This document shows positions 18,062 through 27,151 of a stretch of DNA of 64,000 bases, one piece after another. The stretch spans positions 99,490 to 163,489 of the forward strand of contig NZ_PQCD01000003.1 of assembly GCF_002964705.1 (NCBI RefSeq). The letters run 5' to 3'. The notes under the pieces were generated by a model, which saw nothing but the letters and a program-made list of their open reading frames with translations, did no database searches and had not been told where the DNA came from. Position numbers and translations under genes: made by a program. Within the stretch, counting starts at the first letter, position 1, and every line of letters starts with the position of its first letter. The DNA comes from Pseudoalteromonas sp. T1lg75 (GTDB taxonomy: Bacteria > Pseudomonadota > Gammaproteobacteria > Enterobacterales > Alteromonadaceae).

Positions 18062-18271
18062 ATGAAAAAATATAGCCTTAAAACATTATCCATTTTTATC
18101 ACGCTAGGATTGCTCGCATCTTGCTCAAGTGTAAAAGAAGCGGGAAGAGATTTTGGCGGTGCTGTCAAAGAAGTGACTACAGAAATTGGTCATGCTTCAA
18201 GGGATGCAGCAAAAGCTATTAAGAAAGAGACGAAAAAAGTAGTCTCAGATATTAATAATAATGAAGAATGA
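18062..18271 (+). CDS. Small lipoprotein, entericidin-like size
   Basis: A 69-aa protein with a lipoprotein signal (LGLLASCSS, lipobox Cys at about residue 21) and a short Lys/Ala-rich mature part (AGRDFGGAVKEV..., DAAKAIKKETKK). It has the size and style of entericidin-type lipoproteins but I cannot assign a family. It is more AT-rich than its neighbours. It is flanked by GTTATAC upstream and GTATAAC downstream, the latter starting an attC-like element, so it may be an isolated integron-type gene cassette. Confidence 0.65.
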   Translation: MKKYSLKTLSIFITLGLLASCSSVKEAGRDFGGAVKEVTTEIGHASRDAAKAIKKETKKVVSDINNNEE

Positions 18272-18279
18272 TTGGCATA

Positions 18280-18353
18280 ATGTATAACAAGCGCGCAGTA
18301 AATTGCGCTGGACTGTCACCGCTTCGCAGCGCCAGCTGAACACGCTGGCTGTT
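18280..18353 (+). repeat. attC-like folded element after the small lipoprotein gene
   Basis: The segment begins GTATAACAAGCGC and ends GCTGTTAC. The outer ends can pair (TAAC-A-AGC with GCTGTTA) with one extrahelical A, and inner hairpins include CGCT-TCGC-AGCG. It shares GGACTGTCA with Vibrio-type attC repeats as I remember them. No integron integrase or further cassettes are present. Treat this as a candidate. The stretch from 18354 to 18664 holds only overlapping frames I do not believe. Confidence 0.4.
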
Positions 18354-18664
18354 ACAGGGTCCGCTGCTGGGACTTAATATCTTATCAGAACGCTCCGGAA
18401 CTAACAGGCATCGATCTTCCCGTTTAGATTCGCGGAGTTTCCAAGGGACGGTTGGCGCAAACCGCCCTTTGGTTGCCGTCGCCAACGCGGCAAATTCTTT
18501 CGGATCAAAACCCCACTTACAGATATCACCAATAATCTTACATATTGATTTATTGACGTTTTTAATAGATTTCCCCTCCATCTATTTATAGACTGCCCGC
18601 TCTCCATAGGGTGACACAACCAATAAAGCCACTCGCTTCTCAAATGAAAAAGGAAATCACATCC

Positions 18665-19327
18665 ATGCTCGAGTCTGATGTTTTTAATCGACGAGCCACC
18701 AGCAGCAAAGAAATCAGCCCAGGTCTTTACAATCTGACCATAGGGCTGTGTTTACTCTGGGGTTTTTCTGTAAACTGGTTTTTGGTCGTTAATATCGACC
18801 CGCAAACCCTATGGGCCATCAACCCCTGGGTCTTCTTTATCGGCTATTTTGCCTCCTGCTTTGTCGGGGTCTGGCTCTTTAACGAGTCGAAGAAACCAGT
18901 TGTCAGCTTTCTCGGTTACAACCTGGTGGTGGTGCCCTTTGGCTTAATCGTTAATATGGTGGTGGCGCAATACAATGAGGCTCTGGTGATTGAGGCGATT
19001 CGACTTACCGCCGGCGTCACACTAATCATGATGCTGTTGGGCTCCATGTTCCCTCGCTTCTTCCAACGTATTCTCGGAGTATTAAGCATCGCCTTGCTGG
19101 CGGTCTTAGTGGTCGAACTATTTCAAATATTTGTCTTAGGGATACATCATGAGTGGATCGATTGGGCCGTCGCGGTGATCTTTTGTGGTTACATTGGCTA
19201 CGACTGGGGCCGAGCAAACCAAATACCGAAAACCCTGGATAATGCCGTAGACAGTGCCGCAGCTCTGTATATGGATATAATTAACCTGTTCTTACGCATC
19301 CTTCGCATACTAGGGCGAAAGCAGTAA
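18665..19327 (+). CDS. Bax inhibitor-1 / YccA family membrane protein
   Basis: An inner-membrane protein with about seven hydrophobic segments and the BI-1 family pattern (YNLTIGLCLLWGF, ALYMDIINLFLRIL at the end). Bacterial members include YccA, a modulator of FtsH, and YetJ, a pH-sensitive calcium leak. The role here is not known. The frame is open from a GTG at 18611, but ATG at 18665 is preceded by AAGGA and gives the usual N-terminus (MLESDVFNRR), so I chose it (220 aa). A terminator follows. Confidence 0.85.
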   Translation: MLESDVFNRRATSSKEISPGLYNLTIGLCLLWGFSVNWFLVVNIDPQTLWAINPWVFFIGYFASCFVGVWLFNESKKPVVSFLGYNLVVVPFGLIVNMVVAQYNEALVIEAIRLTAGVTLIMMLLGSMFPRFFQRILGVLSIALLAVLVVELFQIFVLGIHHEWIDWAVAVIFCGYIGYDWGRANQIPKTLDNAVDSAAALYMDIINLFLRILRILGRKQ

Positions 19328-19328
19328 C

Positions 19329-19359
19329 AAAAAAGGGAAGCTCATGGCTTCCCTTTTTT
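19329..19359. terminator. Bidirectional terminator, BI-1 / carbonic anhydrase
   Basis: Stem AAAAGGGAAGC / GGCTTCCCTTTT with a short loop and A/T tails on both sides, between converging genes. Confidence 0.9.
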
Positions 19360-19372
19360 CATCTTACCGAGG

Positions 19373-20041
19373 TTAGTCAGTCAGCTCGCCGCGAACACGC
19401 TTAGCCACGTCTTCAAGGGCTTCTTTATAGCTGTCGCCCAGCTCCTGCTGACAACGTGCCACTGAATTCATGTCATGCAAACGGCCGTTTTCCAAGCTGT
19501 ACACCCAACCATGTACCGTTAGTTCCTGGCCTCGAGCCCAGGCGTCTTGCACTATGTTGGTACGACATACGTTACGCACCTGCTCAATCACGTTGAGCTC
19601 GATAAGGCGGGCAAGGCGCTCCTTCTCAGGGGCTTGCTCAAGCAGCTCAAGGTGGCGCTCTTTGATATCGCCCACGTGACGCAACCAGTTATCGATCAAG
19701 CCAAATTTGGCTTCGTCCAGAACCGCTTTAATACCGCCACAACCATAGTGACCCACCACCATAATGTGCTTAACTTTAAGGACCTCAACGGCATACTGCA
19801 TGACCGACAAACAGTTGTGGTCGGTGTGCACTACCACGTTGGCAACATTACGGTGTACGAATAGCTCGCCCGGCATCAAATCAACGATCTGGTTGGCTGG
19901 TACGCGTGAGTCCGAGCAGCCAATCCACAGATACTCAGGATTTTGTTGCTCTGAAAGTTTCTTAAAGAATTCTGGATCTTGTTCGGTAGTACGCTTAGCC
20001 CATTGCTTATTATTTTCAAAAAGATGACTTAAGTTTTTCAC
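19373..20041 (-). CDS. can: Beta-class carbonic anhydrase
   Basis: A 222-aa zinc enzyme interconverting CO2 and bicarbonate. With the GTG start at 20041 the zinc ligands fall at C42, D44, H98 and C101 (CSDSR, HYGCGG), exactly the E. coli Can numbering. The frame is open four codons further upstream to a TTG at 20053, but GTG with the GAGAG ribosome site gives the family N-terminus. It follows the methyltransferase gene on the same strand by 8 bp, so the two are probably co-transcribed. Confidence 0.95.
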   Translation of the reverse strand: MKNLSHLFENNKQWAKRTTEQDPEFFKKLSEQQNPEYLWIGCSDSRVPANQIVDLMPGELFVHRNVANVVVHTDHNCLSVMQYAVEVLKVKHIMVVGHYGCGGIKAVLDEAKFGLIDNWLRHVGDIKERHLELLEQAPEKERLARLIELNVIEQVRNVCRTNIVQDAWARGQELTVHGWVYSLENGRLHDMNSVARCQQELGDSYKEALEDVAKRVRGELTD

Positions 20042-20049
20042 AACAACTC

Positions 20050-21243
20050 TCAATTTAATTTCGCTTCTATAAAGATATTTCTCGGTGTCAGTGACGCCTC
20101 ACAAAACTCGAAAATATCCACCCGATAATTTGCTTGCTGCAAATATAAAGCACGATCGAGCGCGAGCCAAACCTCAATTGCCCGTCGAAACAGATGTCTT
20201 ACCAGTTCAATACGGTCGGTCATGTGTTTTCGATCAGCGCCCAAGGCCAAATAATGCGGATAATCCAAGCCCTGTGGCAGGGTTAAACCCTTCTGCGTGG
20301 CCGCCCACTGGCAAAAATCTTTAAACTCGCCGCTAAATACTTGTTTGCCCACCGAAGGCACCGGAGTGTACTCACTGCGAGCAAACACATCGCGCACCAG
20401 CTGATCAAAACCAAGACGCCATTGCACCTCGGTTTGGCGCAGTCGCTGCACTCGCTGCCCGGCGGTCACCGTTTGCTGCAAGGCGAGTTTCAGATCGCTA
20501 CTGTAAAAGCTGTTTTGGCTGGCCCCGGCGGCCTGGCTCATGGCCTGGTAACGCTCGCCGTCAATAAACAAATGATAGCAGCACGGAGAAATAGATAAAC
20601 GTGGTGTGCCCAAGCGGCTGGCCTGACGCATCAGTTCCTGATGCAAACCGCCGCAGGCATGCAGAGCCACCGCATGGTCGCACTGGCGCAACCAACTCTG
20701 GCAATCATCCTCAAGCACATTGGCAACATTAAAGCGTATTGGTAAGGAAAAACGCTGCGCCAGTTCTTCACCCTGGGCGCATAACTGCGGCTGAATTTCG
20801 ACACTCTGTACGCCGATACCATATTGATGCGCCAACAAACGCCCTAAATGACCCTTGCCCGCACACCACTCCAACAGGGTTGCGGCGTTTTCTTCGGGCT
20901 GCAAATGGGCGACAAAAGCCTGCAGTTGACTGAGCTTTCTGCCCTTAATGCCATTGCTTAACCAAAAAGGTAAGGTCGCTTGCTCGGCCCCGCCGTGACG
21001 TTGTGGCAACACACTCAGCTTATCCAGCTTTACCAGCTCGGGAATGTAGGAGTGAAAAAACGCCAGCAACTGCTGAGGATCGGCTTCAAGCTGCGCCACC
21101 TGCTCATCGCTTAGATCATCAAGTACCCGGGCCAGCTCGGGCCAGGGGTATTGGCTACAGGAAAAAGCCACACACTGCCAATAACAGCGGGTTTGATACA
21201 AGAGGTGATCCAGCGCTTCAAAGTGCGCGAGCAAGGCAGACAT
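20050..21243 (-). CDS. Methyltransferase domain protein (PF13679-like)
   Basis: A 397-aa protein with a SAM-binding region LLEWCAGKGHLGRLLAHQ (about 142-159), VEIQPQLC after it and HACGGLH further on. This matches the methyltransferase_32 (PF13679) group, which also includes eukaryotic METTL25/GSTCD-type proteins. The SPCCYH motif is typical of that group. The substrate is unknown. It is 8 bp upstream of can and 67 bp downstream of the NMT1-like gene. Confidence 0.82.
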   Translation of the reverse strand: MSALLAHFEALDHLLYQTRCYWQCVAFSCSQYPWPELARVLDDLSDEQVAQLEADPQQLLAFFHSYIPELVKLDKLSVLPQRHGGAEQATLPFWLSNGIKGRKLSQLQAFVAHLQPEENAATLLEWCAGKGHLGRLLAHQYGIGVQSVEIQPQLCAQGEELAQRFSLPIRFNVANVLEDDCQSWLRQCDHAVALHACGGLHQELMRQASRLGTPRLSISPCCYHLFIDGERYQAMSQAAGASQNSFYSSDLKLALQQTVTAGQRVQRLRQTEVQWRLGFDQLVRDVFARSEYTPVPSVGKQVFSGEFKDFCQWAATQKGLTLPQGLDYPHYLALGADRKHMTDRIELVRHLFRRAIEVWLALDRALYLQQANYRVDIFEFCEASLTPRNIFIEAKLN

Positions 21244-21310
21244 AAGGGTACGACGGTTAACAATTTGCCGGCGATTATAGCAAAGTAAGTGCCGGTACGT
21301 CGCAGTAAAT

Positions 21311-22384
21311 CTATGCCTTCTTGGAATGGCGGGCGCAGTAAAACAGATGAATATAGGCGGGCACCGCCACCATCATCAATACCAGGGCCAGCACCATCAT
21401 CCAAGATAAATTCATCGGTGAGTGCGGCGGCGCTGGGCGATAAATAAAGCCATCGAAGTGCATAGCCAGCTTTTTCGGCTCCAGGTGGTAAAGCTCGGTG
21501 ATCACCCGCCAACGCGCATCCGACATGGCGCCGATGGAGTTACCCGACTGCATGATCAAGGGCTTGAGCTGATCCGCTTCAAACGCCAGCTGCTCCAAGG
21601 ACTTATTGGGGGCGTAATGTTTTTGTGTGATGGCAAGGGCGTGGTCGAGATTCAGTAAGGCATAGCGCCAGCCGCGCATGCTCGCCTGATAAAATCGCTC
21701 GACTACTTCAGGGGAGTGGGCAATCAGGTGCTGCGAGGTAAAAAGCACGTCGCCATAAACGTTCAGGCCATAGCGCTTGGGGCATACCAAGCGATAGTCT
21801 ATGCCTAACTGGCTGAGCTGATAGGGCTCATTGGTGACATACACCTGCATGGCATCGATTTCCTGCGCCAGCCAGGCATCTAAATTGGACTTGCCCACAT
21901 GATCCACCACCTCAACGTTGACCTGGCGATGATCCAACAAGCTCATCAGCTCCGCATCTTCACCCTTGGTAAGCAGGCTAATGCGCTGCCCCTGAAAGTC
22001 TTCGGGATTGAAAATCGCCGAGTCTTTGCGCACCAACCAGCAATAAGGAGAAGATTGCAGCAAGGCCGCCAGTGCTACCACCGGCTTGCCTTCGAGCCTT
22101 TGCTTGATAATACCCGAGTGAGTAATACCGAAATGCGCGCCGCCACTGAGCACCTTGGTCATGGTATCTGTGTCCGTTGGCGGCGCCGGCATTATATTGA
22201 CCTCTAAACCCGCATCACGGTAGTAACCTAGCTCCTTGGCAACATAATAACCGGCAAACTGAAATTGATGTTGCCACTTAAGCTGCAAGGTTACTTCGGT
22301 AGGCGCATCGGCCCAAACCCAAGGCGTGGTGCACAGCAGCAACAGCCGAACATAATAGCTAGCGAATGCAGTTATTTTGTTCAC
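21311..22384 (-). CDS. Membrane-anchored NMT1/THI5-like periplasmic binding protein
   Basis: A 357-aa protein: signal sequence, an NMT1/THI5-type solute-binding domain (VTLQLKWQHQFQFAGYYVAKELGYY, then ITHSGIIKQRL) and one C-terminal transmembrane segment near residues 326-348 with a short basic tail. NMT1 domains tethered this way usually form the sensor part of histidine kinases or GGDEF proteins, but no output domain follows here. Start is GTG at 22384 with AAGGA seven bases upstream. It begins 30 bp after ilvA with no visible terminator, so it may be read from the ilv operon. Confidence 0.83.
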   Translation of the reverse strand: MNKITAFASYYVRLLLLCTTPWVWADAPTEVTLQLKWQHQFQFAGYYVAKELGYYRDAGLEVNIMPAPPTDTDTMTKVLSGGAHFGITHSGIIKQRLEGKPVVALAALLQSSPYCWLVRKDSAIFNPEDFQGQRISLLTKGEDAELMSLLDHRQVNVEVVDHVGKSNLDAWLAQEIDAMQVYVTNEPYQLSQLGIDYRLVCPKRYGLNVYGDVLFTSQHLIAHSPEVVERFYQASMRGWRYALLNLDHALAITQKHYAPNKSLEQLAFEADQLKPLIMQSGNSIGAMSDARWRVITELYHLEPKKLAMHFDGFIYRPAPPHSPMNLSWMMVLALVLMMVAVPAYIHLFYCARHSKKA

Positions 22385-22414
22385 GATTCATCCTTGATTA
22401 CGTTGACTATTCCA

Positions 22415-23977
22415 CTATAAGCAAGCTTCGCTAATATTGCCAGCCGCACTCCCCTGGCCTTGACGATGAGCCAAAAACTGACGATAACAAGGGTTGTTCG
22501 TTTCATCTATATATTGATAGCCCAAGCATTGCAAATGCTGGTTAAAGGCCCCTTTATCCGCCTCGGGAACCTCAAATGCCGCCAGCACATTCCCAGTCGC
22601 GGCACCATGGTTACGGTAGTGGAACAGGCTGATATTCCATTTACTACCCAGGGTGTCCAAGAAACGCGCCAAGGCACCGGGATATTCGGGAAACTCAAAG
22701 CGCAACAAGCGCTCTTCCAGTTGCTCGCTGGGCTTGCCACCGACCATATAGCGCACATGCAGCTTGGCCAGCTCATTATCCGACATGTCCACATAGTCGT
22801 AACCTTGCTCGTCCAGCGCCGCCAGTACCTCCTGCAGTTCACTGGCGCCCTGGCGCAGACCAATACCAACAAAGATTTGTGCCTCGCCGGGCCCGGCATA
22901 CCGGTAGTTAAATTCGGTAATGGCGCGCCCCCCCAGGGACTGGCAAAAACGTTTAAAACTGCCCTTTTCTTCCTTAATGGTGACCGCCAGTAGGGCCTCA
23001 TTTTTCTCACCCAGTGCGGTGCGCTCGGCAACATGGCGCAAGCGATCAAAATTGAGATTGGCGCCAGAGAGCACAGCCGCCAATTTCAGCCCCTTCACTC
23101 CCGTGCTCTGCACCCACTTTTTCAGCCCGGCCAGCGCTAAGGCACCGGAAGGCTCGGCCACAGCTCGGGTGCCGACAAAAATATCCTGTACCGCAGCACA
23201 GATTTCATCGCTGCTAACGGTAACCACTTCGTCGCAAAACTGCTGTGCCAACCTAAAGGTTTCGGTGCCGATGATCTTCACCGCCACACCATCGGCAAAG
23301 CTGCCGACGCGCTCTAGTTCCACCGGCTTACCGGCGCTCATAGCTGCCTGTAAACAGGCGCTTTCTTCGGCTTCCACGCCAATCACGCGAATATCCGGAC
23401 GCAGAGACTTAATATAGACCGCCATGCCGGCAAGCAAACCACCGCCGCCGACCGGCACGAACACCGCATCGAGTTCTGGCAACTGCTGCATCAGCTCACG
23501 GGCTATGGTGCCTTGGCCGACGATCACATCCGGATCATCAAAGGGGGGCACAAACACCGCGCCTTGACGCTCAGCAAGCTGCAGCGCATGGGCCTTGGCG
23601 GCATCGAAATGGTGACCATGAAGTACCACCTCGCCACCGAAGTTACGCACCGCATCGACCTTGATCTGCGGCGTGGTCAGGGGCATCACTATGGTGGCCT
23701 GATGACCCAGCTCGGTGGCACTCAGTGCCACCCCTTGGGCATGGTTGCCCGCCGAGGCGGTCACCACCTTGGCGCCTGTGGGTAACTTGCTTAGCTTGTT
23801 ATAAGCGCCGCGCAATTTAAAAGAATAAACCGGTTGCTGATCTTCCCGTTTAAGCCAGATTTGTGAGCCCAATTTGGCTTCCAAGGCACTGAGTTCACTG
23901 ACCTCGGTTACCTTGACCAGGGGCTCCATATTGGCCTGGATGATGGCGCGAAAATAATCGAGTTCGGTGGCCGCCAT
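22415..23977 (-). CDS. ilvA: Threonine ammonia-lyase, biosynthetic
   Basis: A 520-aa PLP enzyme converting threonine to 2-oxobutanoate, the first step of isoleucine synthesis. The catalytic domain has the PLP lysine in VYSFKLRGAYNK and the glycine-rich GGGGLLAG. Two C-terminal ACT-like regulatory repeats (about 325-510) give isoleucine feedback, as in the long biosynthetic form. The ATG overlaps the ilvD stop (TGATG). Last gene of ilvGMEDA. Confidence 0.97.
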   Translation of the reverse strand: MAATELDYFRAIIQANMEPLVKVTEVSELSALEAKLGSQIWLKREDQQPVYSFKLRGAYNKLSKLPTGAKVVTASAGNHAQGVALSATELGHQATIVMPLTTPQIKVDAVRNFGGEVVLHGHHFDAAKAHALQLAERQGAVFVPPFDDPDVIVGQGTIARELMQQLPELDAVFVPVGGGGLLAGMAVYIKSLRPDIRVIGVEAEESACLQAAMSAGKPVELERVGSFADGVAVKIIGTETFRLAQQFCDEVVTVSSDEICAAVQDIFVGTRAVAEPSGALALAGLKKWVQSTGVKGLKLAAVLSGANLNFDRLRHVAERTALGEKNEALLAVTIKEEKGSFKRFCQSLGGRAITEFNYRYAGPGEAQIFVGIGLRQGASELQEVLAALDEQGYDYVDMSDNELAKLHVRYMVGGKPSEQLEERLLRFEFPEYPGALARFLDTLGSKWNISLFHYRNHGAATGNVLAAFEVPEADKGAFNQHLQCLGYQYIDETNNPCYRQFLAHRQGQGSAAGNISEACL

Positions 23978-25833
23978 CAGCTTAACTCCTCAAGCTTTTG
24001 CAGGTCGCGCACCGCACCCTTATCGGCACTGGTGGCAAGCAAAGCATAGGCTTTGAGAGCTGGCGTCACCACACGCTGACGATCAAGCGGCTTATAGGCC
24101 TGCTTACCTCGGGCGTCTTCCTGAGCCCGGCGCTCTGCCAGTTGCTCTTCGCTCAGCGCCAGGTTGATGCCGCGATTGGGAATATCAATCACCACCTTGT
24201 CACCATCTTCTACCAAGGCAATGGCGCCGCCACTGGCCGCCTCTGGCGATACGTGACCAATAGACAAACCGGAGGTACCACCGGAAAAGCGGCCATCGGT
24301 GATCAGGGCACAGTCTTTATCCAGGGCCATGGACTTTAAGTAGCTGGTTGGATACAACATTTCCTGCATACCCGGACCCCCCTTGGGACCTTCGTAGCGA
24401 ATGATCACCACATCGCCCTTTTGCACCTTGCCCTCAAGTATGCCATCAACGGCATCATCCTGAGATTCATAAACCCGGGCGGTGCCACTAAACACCAGCA
24501 TCTCCTCGGCAACGCCGGCGCTTTTGACAATACAGCCATTGGGCGCCAGGTTGCCGTAGAGCACGGCCAGGCCGCCGTCCTGACTAAAGGCATGTTCGAC
24601 ACTGCGAATACAGCCCTGCTGACGATCCAGATCCAACTCATTCCAACGATAATCCTGACTCATGGCTTTGGTGGTCCGAATGCCTGCCGGACCAGCGCGG
24701 TAAAAGGTCTGCGCCTGGGTATTTTCCGAGTCGGTGGCATCGAAACGAGCGATCACCTCGGCCAGATTTTCGCCGGCCACATGGCCAACGGATAAGTCCA
24801 GCTTATCGGCCTTGCCCAGTTCATTGAGTATGGCCATGATGCCACCGGCACGGTGCACATCTTCAATATGGTATTGCTGCGTGGCCGGCGCCACCTTGCA
24901 GAGAAATGGCGTGCTGCGGGATAGTCGGTCGATGTCCGCCATATCAAAATCAACACCGGCCTCTTGCGCCGCGGCCAACAGGTGTAACACGGTATTCGAT
25001 GAGCCGCCCATAGCGATATCCAGGGTCATGGCGTTCATAAAGGCCGCCTGATTGGCGATATTGCGCGGCAGTACAGACGCATCATCGTCGCCATAAAAAC
25101 GGTTACACAAGTCGACGATACGCTGACCCGCTTCCACATAAAGCTGCATGCGATCCTTGTGGGTCGCCAGTGTGGTGCCATTACCCGGCAGAGCCAGACC
25201 TAAGGCTTCCAGCAAGCAGTTCATGGAGTTGGCGGTAAACATGCCGGAGCAAGAGCCACAGGTAGGACAGGCCGAGCGTTCAACCTGCTCCGAGTCCTCA
25301 TCACTGACCGTGGGATCGGCACCCTTGACCATGGCATCGACCAAATCCAGCTTGATATCTATATTGGCTAGGCGAGTTTTACCCGCTTCCATGGGGCCAC
25401 CGGAGACAAAGATAACCGGGATATTTAAACGCAGTGCGGCAAGCATCATGCCCGGGGTGATCTTATCGCAGTTAGAGATACACACCATGGCGTCGGCGCA
25501 ATGGGCATTGACCATGTATTCCACCGAGTCGGCGATAAGGTCGCGCGATGGCAAGGAGTAAAGCATACCGCCATGGCCCATGGCGATGCCGTCGTCGATG
25601 GCTATGGTATTAAACTCGCGGGGGACGCCACCGGCGTCGCGAATGGTCTGCGCCATCAGATCGCTGAGCTGGTTTAGATGCACATGCCCGGGCACAAATT
25701 GTGTGTACGAGTTCACCACGGCGATTATCGGTTTTTTAAAATCGCTGTCGGTCATCCCGGTTGCTCGCCATAGGGCACGGGCGCCGGCTCGTTTACGTCC
25801 CTCGGTTGTTGTTGCACTGCGTAATTTAGCCAT
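23977..25833 (-). CDS. ilvD: Dihydroxy-acid dehydratase
   Basis: A 618-aa Fe-S enzyme that dehydrates dihydroxy acids in valine and isoleucine synthesis. Iron-sulfur Cys motifs [12 protein letters not shown] and [15 protein letters not shown] are both present, as is the C-terminal [11 protein letters not shown]. Length and sequence are standard. It lies in ilvGMEDA, 89 bp after ilvE and coupled to ilvA by a one-base overlap. Confidence 0.98.
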   Translation of the reverse strand: MAKLRSATTTEGRKRAGARALWRATGMTDSDFKKPIIAVVNSYTQFVPGHVHLNQLSDLMAQTIRDAGGVPREFNTIAIDDGIAMGHGGMLYSLPSRDLIADSVEYMVNAHCADAMVCISNCDKITPGMMLAALRLNIPVIFVSGGPMEAGKTRLANIDIKLDLVDAMVKGADPTVSDEDSEQVERSACPTCGSCSGMFTANSMNCLLEALGLALPGNGTTLATHKDRMQLYVEAGQRIVDLCNRFYGDDDASVLPRNIANQAAFMNAMTLDIAMGGSSNTVLHLLAAAQEAGVDFDMADIDRLSRSTPFLCKVAPATQQYHIEDVHRAGGIMAILNELGKADKLDLSVGHVAGENLAEVIARFDATDSENTQAQTFYRAGPAGIRTTKAMSQDYRWNELDLDRQQGCIRSVEHAFSQDGGLAVLYGNLAPNGCIVKSAGVAEEMLVFSGTARVYESQDDAVDGILEGKVQKGDVVIIRYEGPKGGPGMQEMLYPTSYLKSMALDKDCALITDGRFSGGTSGLSIGHVSPEAASGGAIALVEDGDKVVIDIPNRGINLALSEEQLAERRAQEDARGKQAYKPLDRQRVVTPALKAYALLATSADKGAVRDLQKLEELS

Positions 25834-25922
25834 GTCTACCTCGATAATTTTGCGAACACCAATGTGTGTCGACTTTCCTCATTCCCAAAAAATATGGCAG
25901 CGTCAACACGCTGCCCTCAGTA

Positions 25923-26846
25923 TTAGTCGTTTACGTATTCCAACCAGCCATGCGGGTCTTCGCTTTGCCCCTTAACCAGGTCAAAGTAGGCCGTTTGTAA
26001 CTCTTCGGTGATAGGACCTCGCTCGCCCTGACCCACCTGGATTTGATCCACGCTGCGCACCGGCACGATTTCCGCCGCGGTGCCGGTCATAAAGAACTCA
26101 TCGGCAAGATACAAGGCTTCACGCGCAATGGGCTCTTCACGTACCTCATAACCACGCGCTTTCGCCAGTGTCATTATGGTGTCGCGCGTTAAGCCCGGCA
26201 GAATACAGGCGGTGGTCGGCGGGGTATAAAGCACGCCATTTTTGATCACGAAGAGGTTTTCACCGGCGCCTTCGCTAAGCAGGCCATTGGTATCCAAGGC
26301 GATGCCTTCAACATAGCCATTACGCTTGGCCTCACCAGAAATAAGCTGTGAAGACAGATAGTTACCACCTGCTTTTGCGGCCGTTGGCATGGTATTCGGG
26401 GCCAAACGGTTCCAGGATGAAATACACACATCCACACCTTGCGCCAGGCTGTCATCCCCCAGATAGGCTCCCCACTCCATTGCCGCCACGGTAACCTCGG
26501 CACGATGAGATTTGGGGTTCAGGCCCAAGCCCACATGACCCAGAAAGGCGAATGGACGAATATAAGCATTGGTAAAACCGTTTTGTCTTACCGCATCCTT
26601 ACACGCCTGATTGAGCTGCTCTAAGGTAAAGGGAATTTCCATACGGTAGATCTTGGCCGAGTCATACAGCCGCTTCATATGATCGGTTAAACGGAAAATC
26701 GCCGGACCGTTTGGCGTGTCATAGGCGCGAATGCCTTCAAAGACCGAGCTACCATAATGCAGGGCGTGGCTTAATACGTGCGTTGTCGCTTGGTGATAGG
26801 GGATCATTTCGCCGTTATGCCAAATCAGTTCAGAGGTTTGTGTCAT
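25923..26846 (-). CDS. ilvE: Branched-chain amino acid aminotransferase
   Basis: A 307-aa class IV PLP aminotransferase for the last step of Ile, Val and Leu synthesis. It shows LSHALHYGSSVFEGIRAY, the PLP lysine region KAGGNYLSS and EGAGENLFV. The frame opens 14 codons upstream, but the ATG at 26846 with AGAAGGT in front gives the E. coli-like start MTQTSELIWHNG. Third gene of ilvGMEDA. Confidence 0.97.
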   Translation of the reverse strand: MTQTSELIWHNGEMIPYHQATTHVLSHALHYGSSVFEGIRAYDTPNGPAIFRLTDHMKRLYDSAKIYRMEIPFTLEQLNQACKDAVRQNGFTNAYIRPFAFLGHVGLGLNPKSHRAEVTVAAMEWGAYLGDDSLAQGVDVCISSWNRLAPNTMPTAAKAGGNYLSSQLISGEAKRNGYVEGIALDTNGLLSEGAGENLFVIKNGVLYTPPTTACILPGLTRDTIMTLAKARGYEVREEPIAREALYLADEFFMTGTAAEIVPVRSVDQIQVGQGERGPITEELQTAYFDLVKGQSEDPHGWLEYVND

Positions 26847-26900
26847 GTGTTGTACCTTCTTTAAAATCCAGTTGCCTAACCGGCCCAAACGGGGCGCGGA

Positions 26901-27143
26901 TTAACTTGCTTGTTGTTGTAGTTGCGCCATAGTGACACTGTGCACATCTACTAATTTATTTAGTTGCTGTGTTAAAAGATAGATAGGTTTATCGCTATCT
27001 ACCGTGATATTGACCGCATATTGATCTTGGTCACAGGCCAACTCCAGGGCGGTCAGCTTAAAGCCACGGTGACGAGCCACACGCAGAAAACGCTCCACGG
27101 CCACGGTTTGATTCGCTAAGTTTAGGGTTAAACGGTGTTTCAT
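26901..27143 (-). CDS. ilvM: Acetolactate synthase II small subunit
   Basis: An 80-aa ACT-domain regulatory subunit. MKHRLTLNLANQTVAVERFLRVARHRGF is the typical IlvM start. It lies 8 bp after ilvG and partners with it. Confidence 0.93.
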   Translation of the reverse strand: MKHRLTLNLANQTVAVERFLRVARHRGFKLTALELACDQDQYAVNITVDSDKPIYLLTQQLNKLVDVHSVTMAQLQQQAS

Positions 27144-27151
27144 GGTTGCTC

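Noticed and set aside
18252..18643. Minus-strand ORFs of 80-109 codons
   Set aside because: Both overlap the attC-like element, lack ribosome sites and have unlikely composition; they look like chance frames through repeat DNA.
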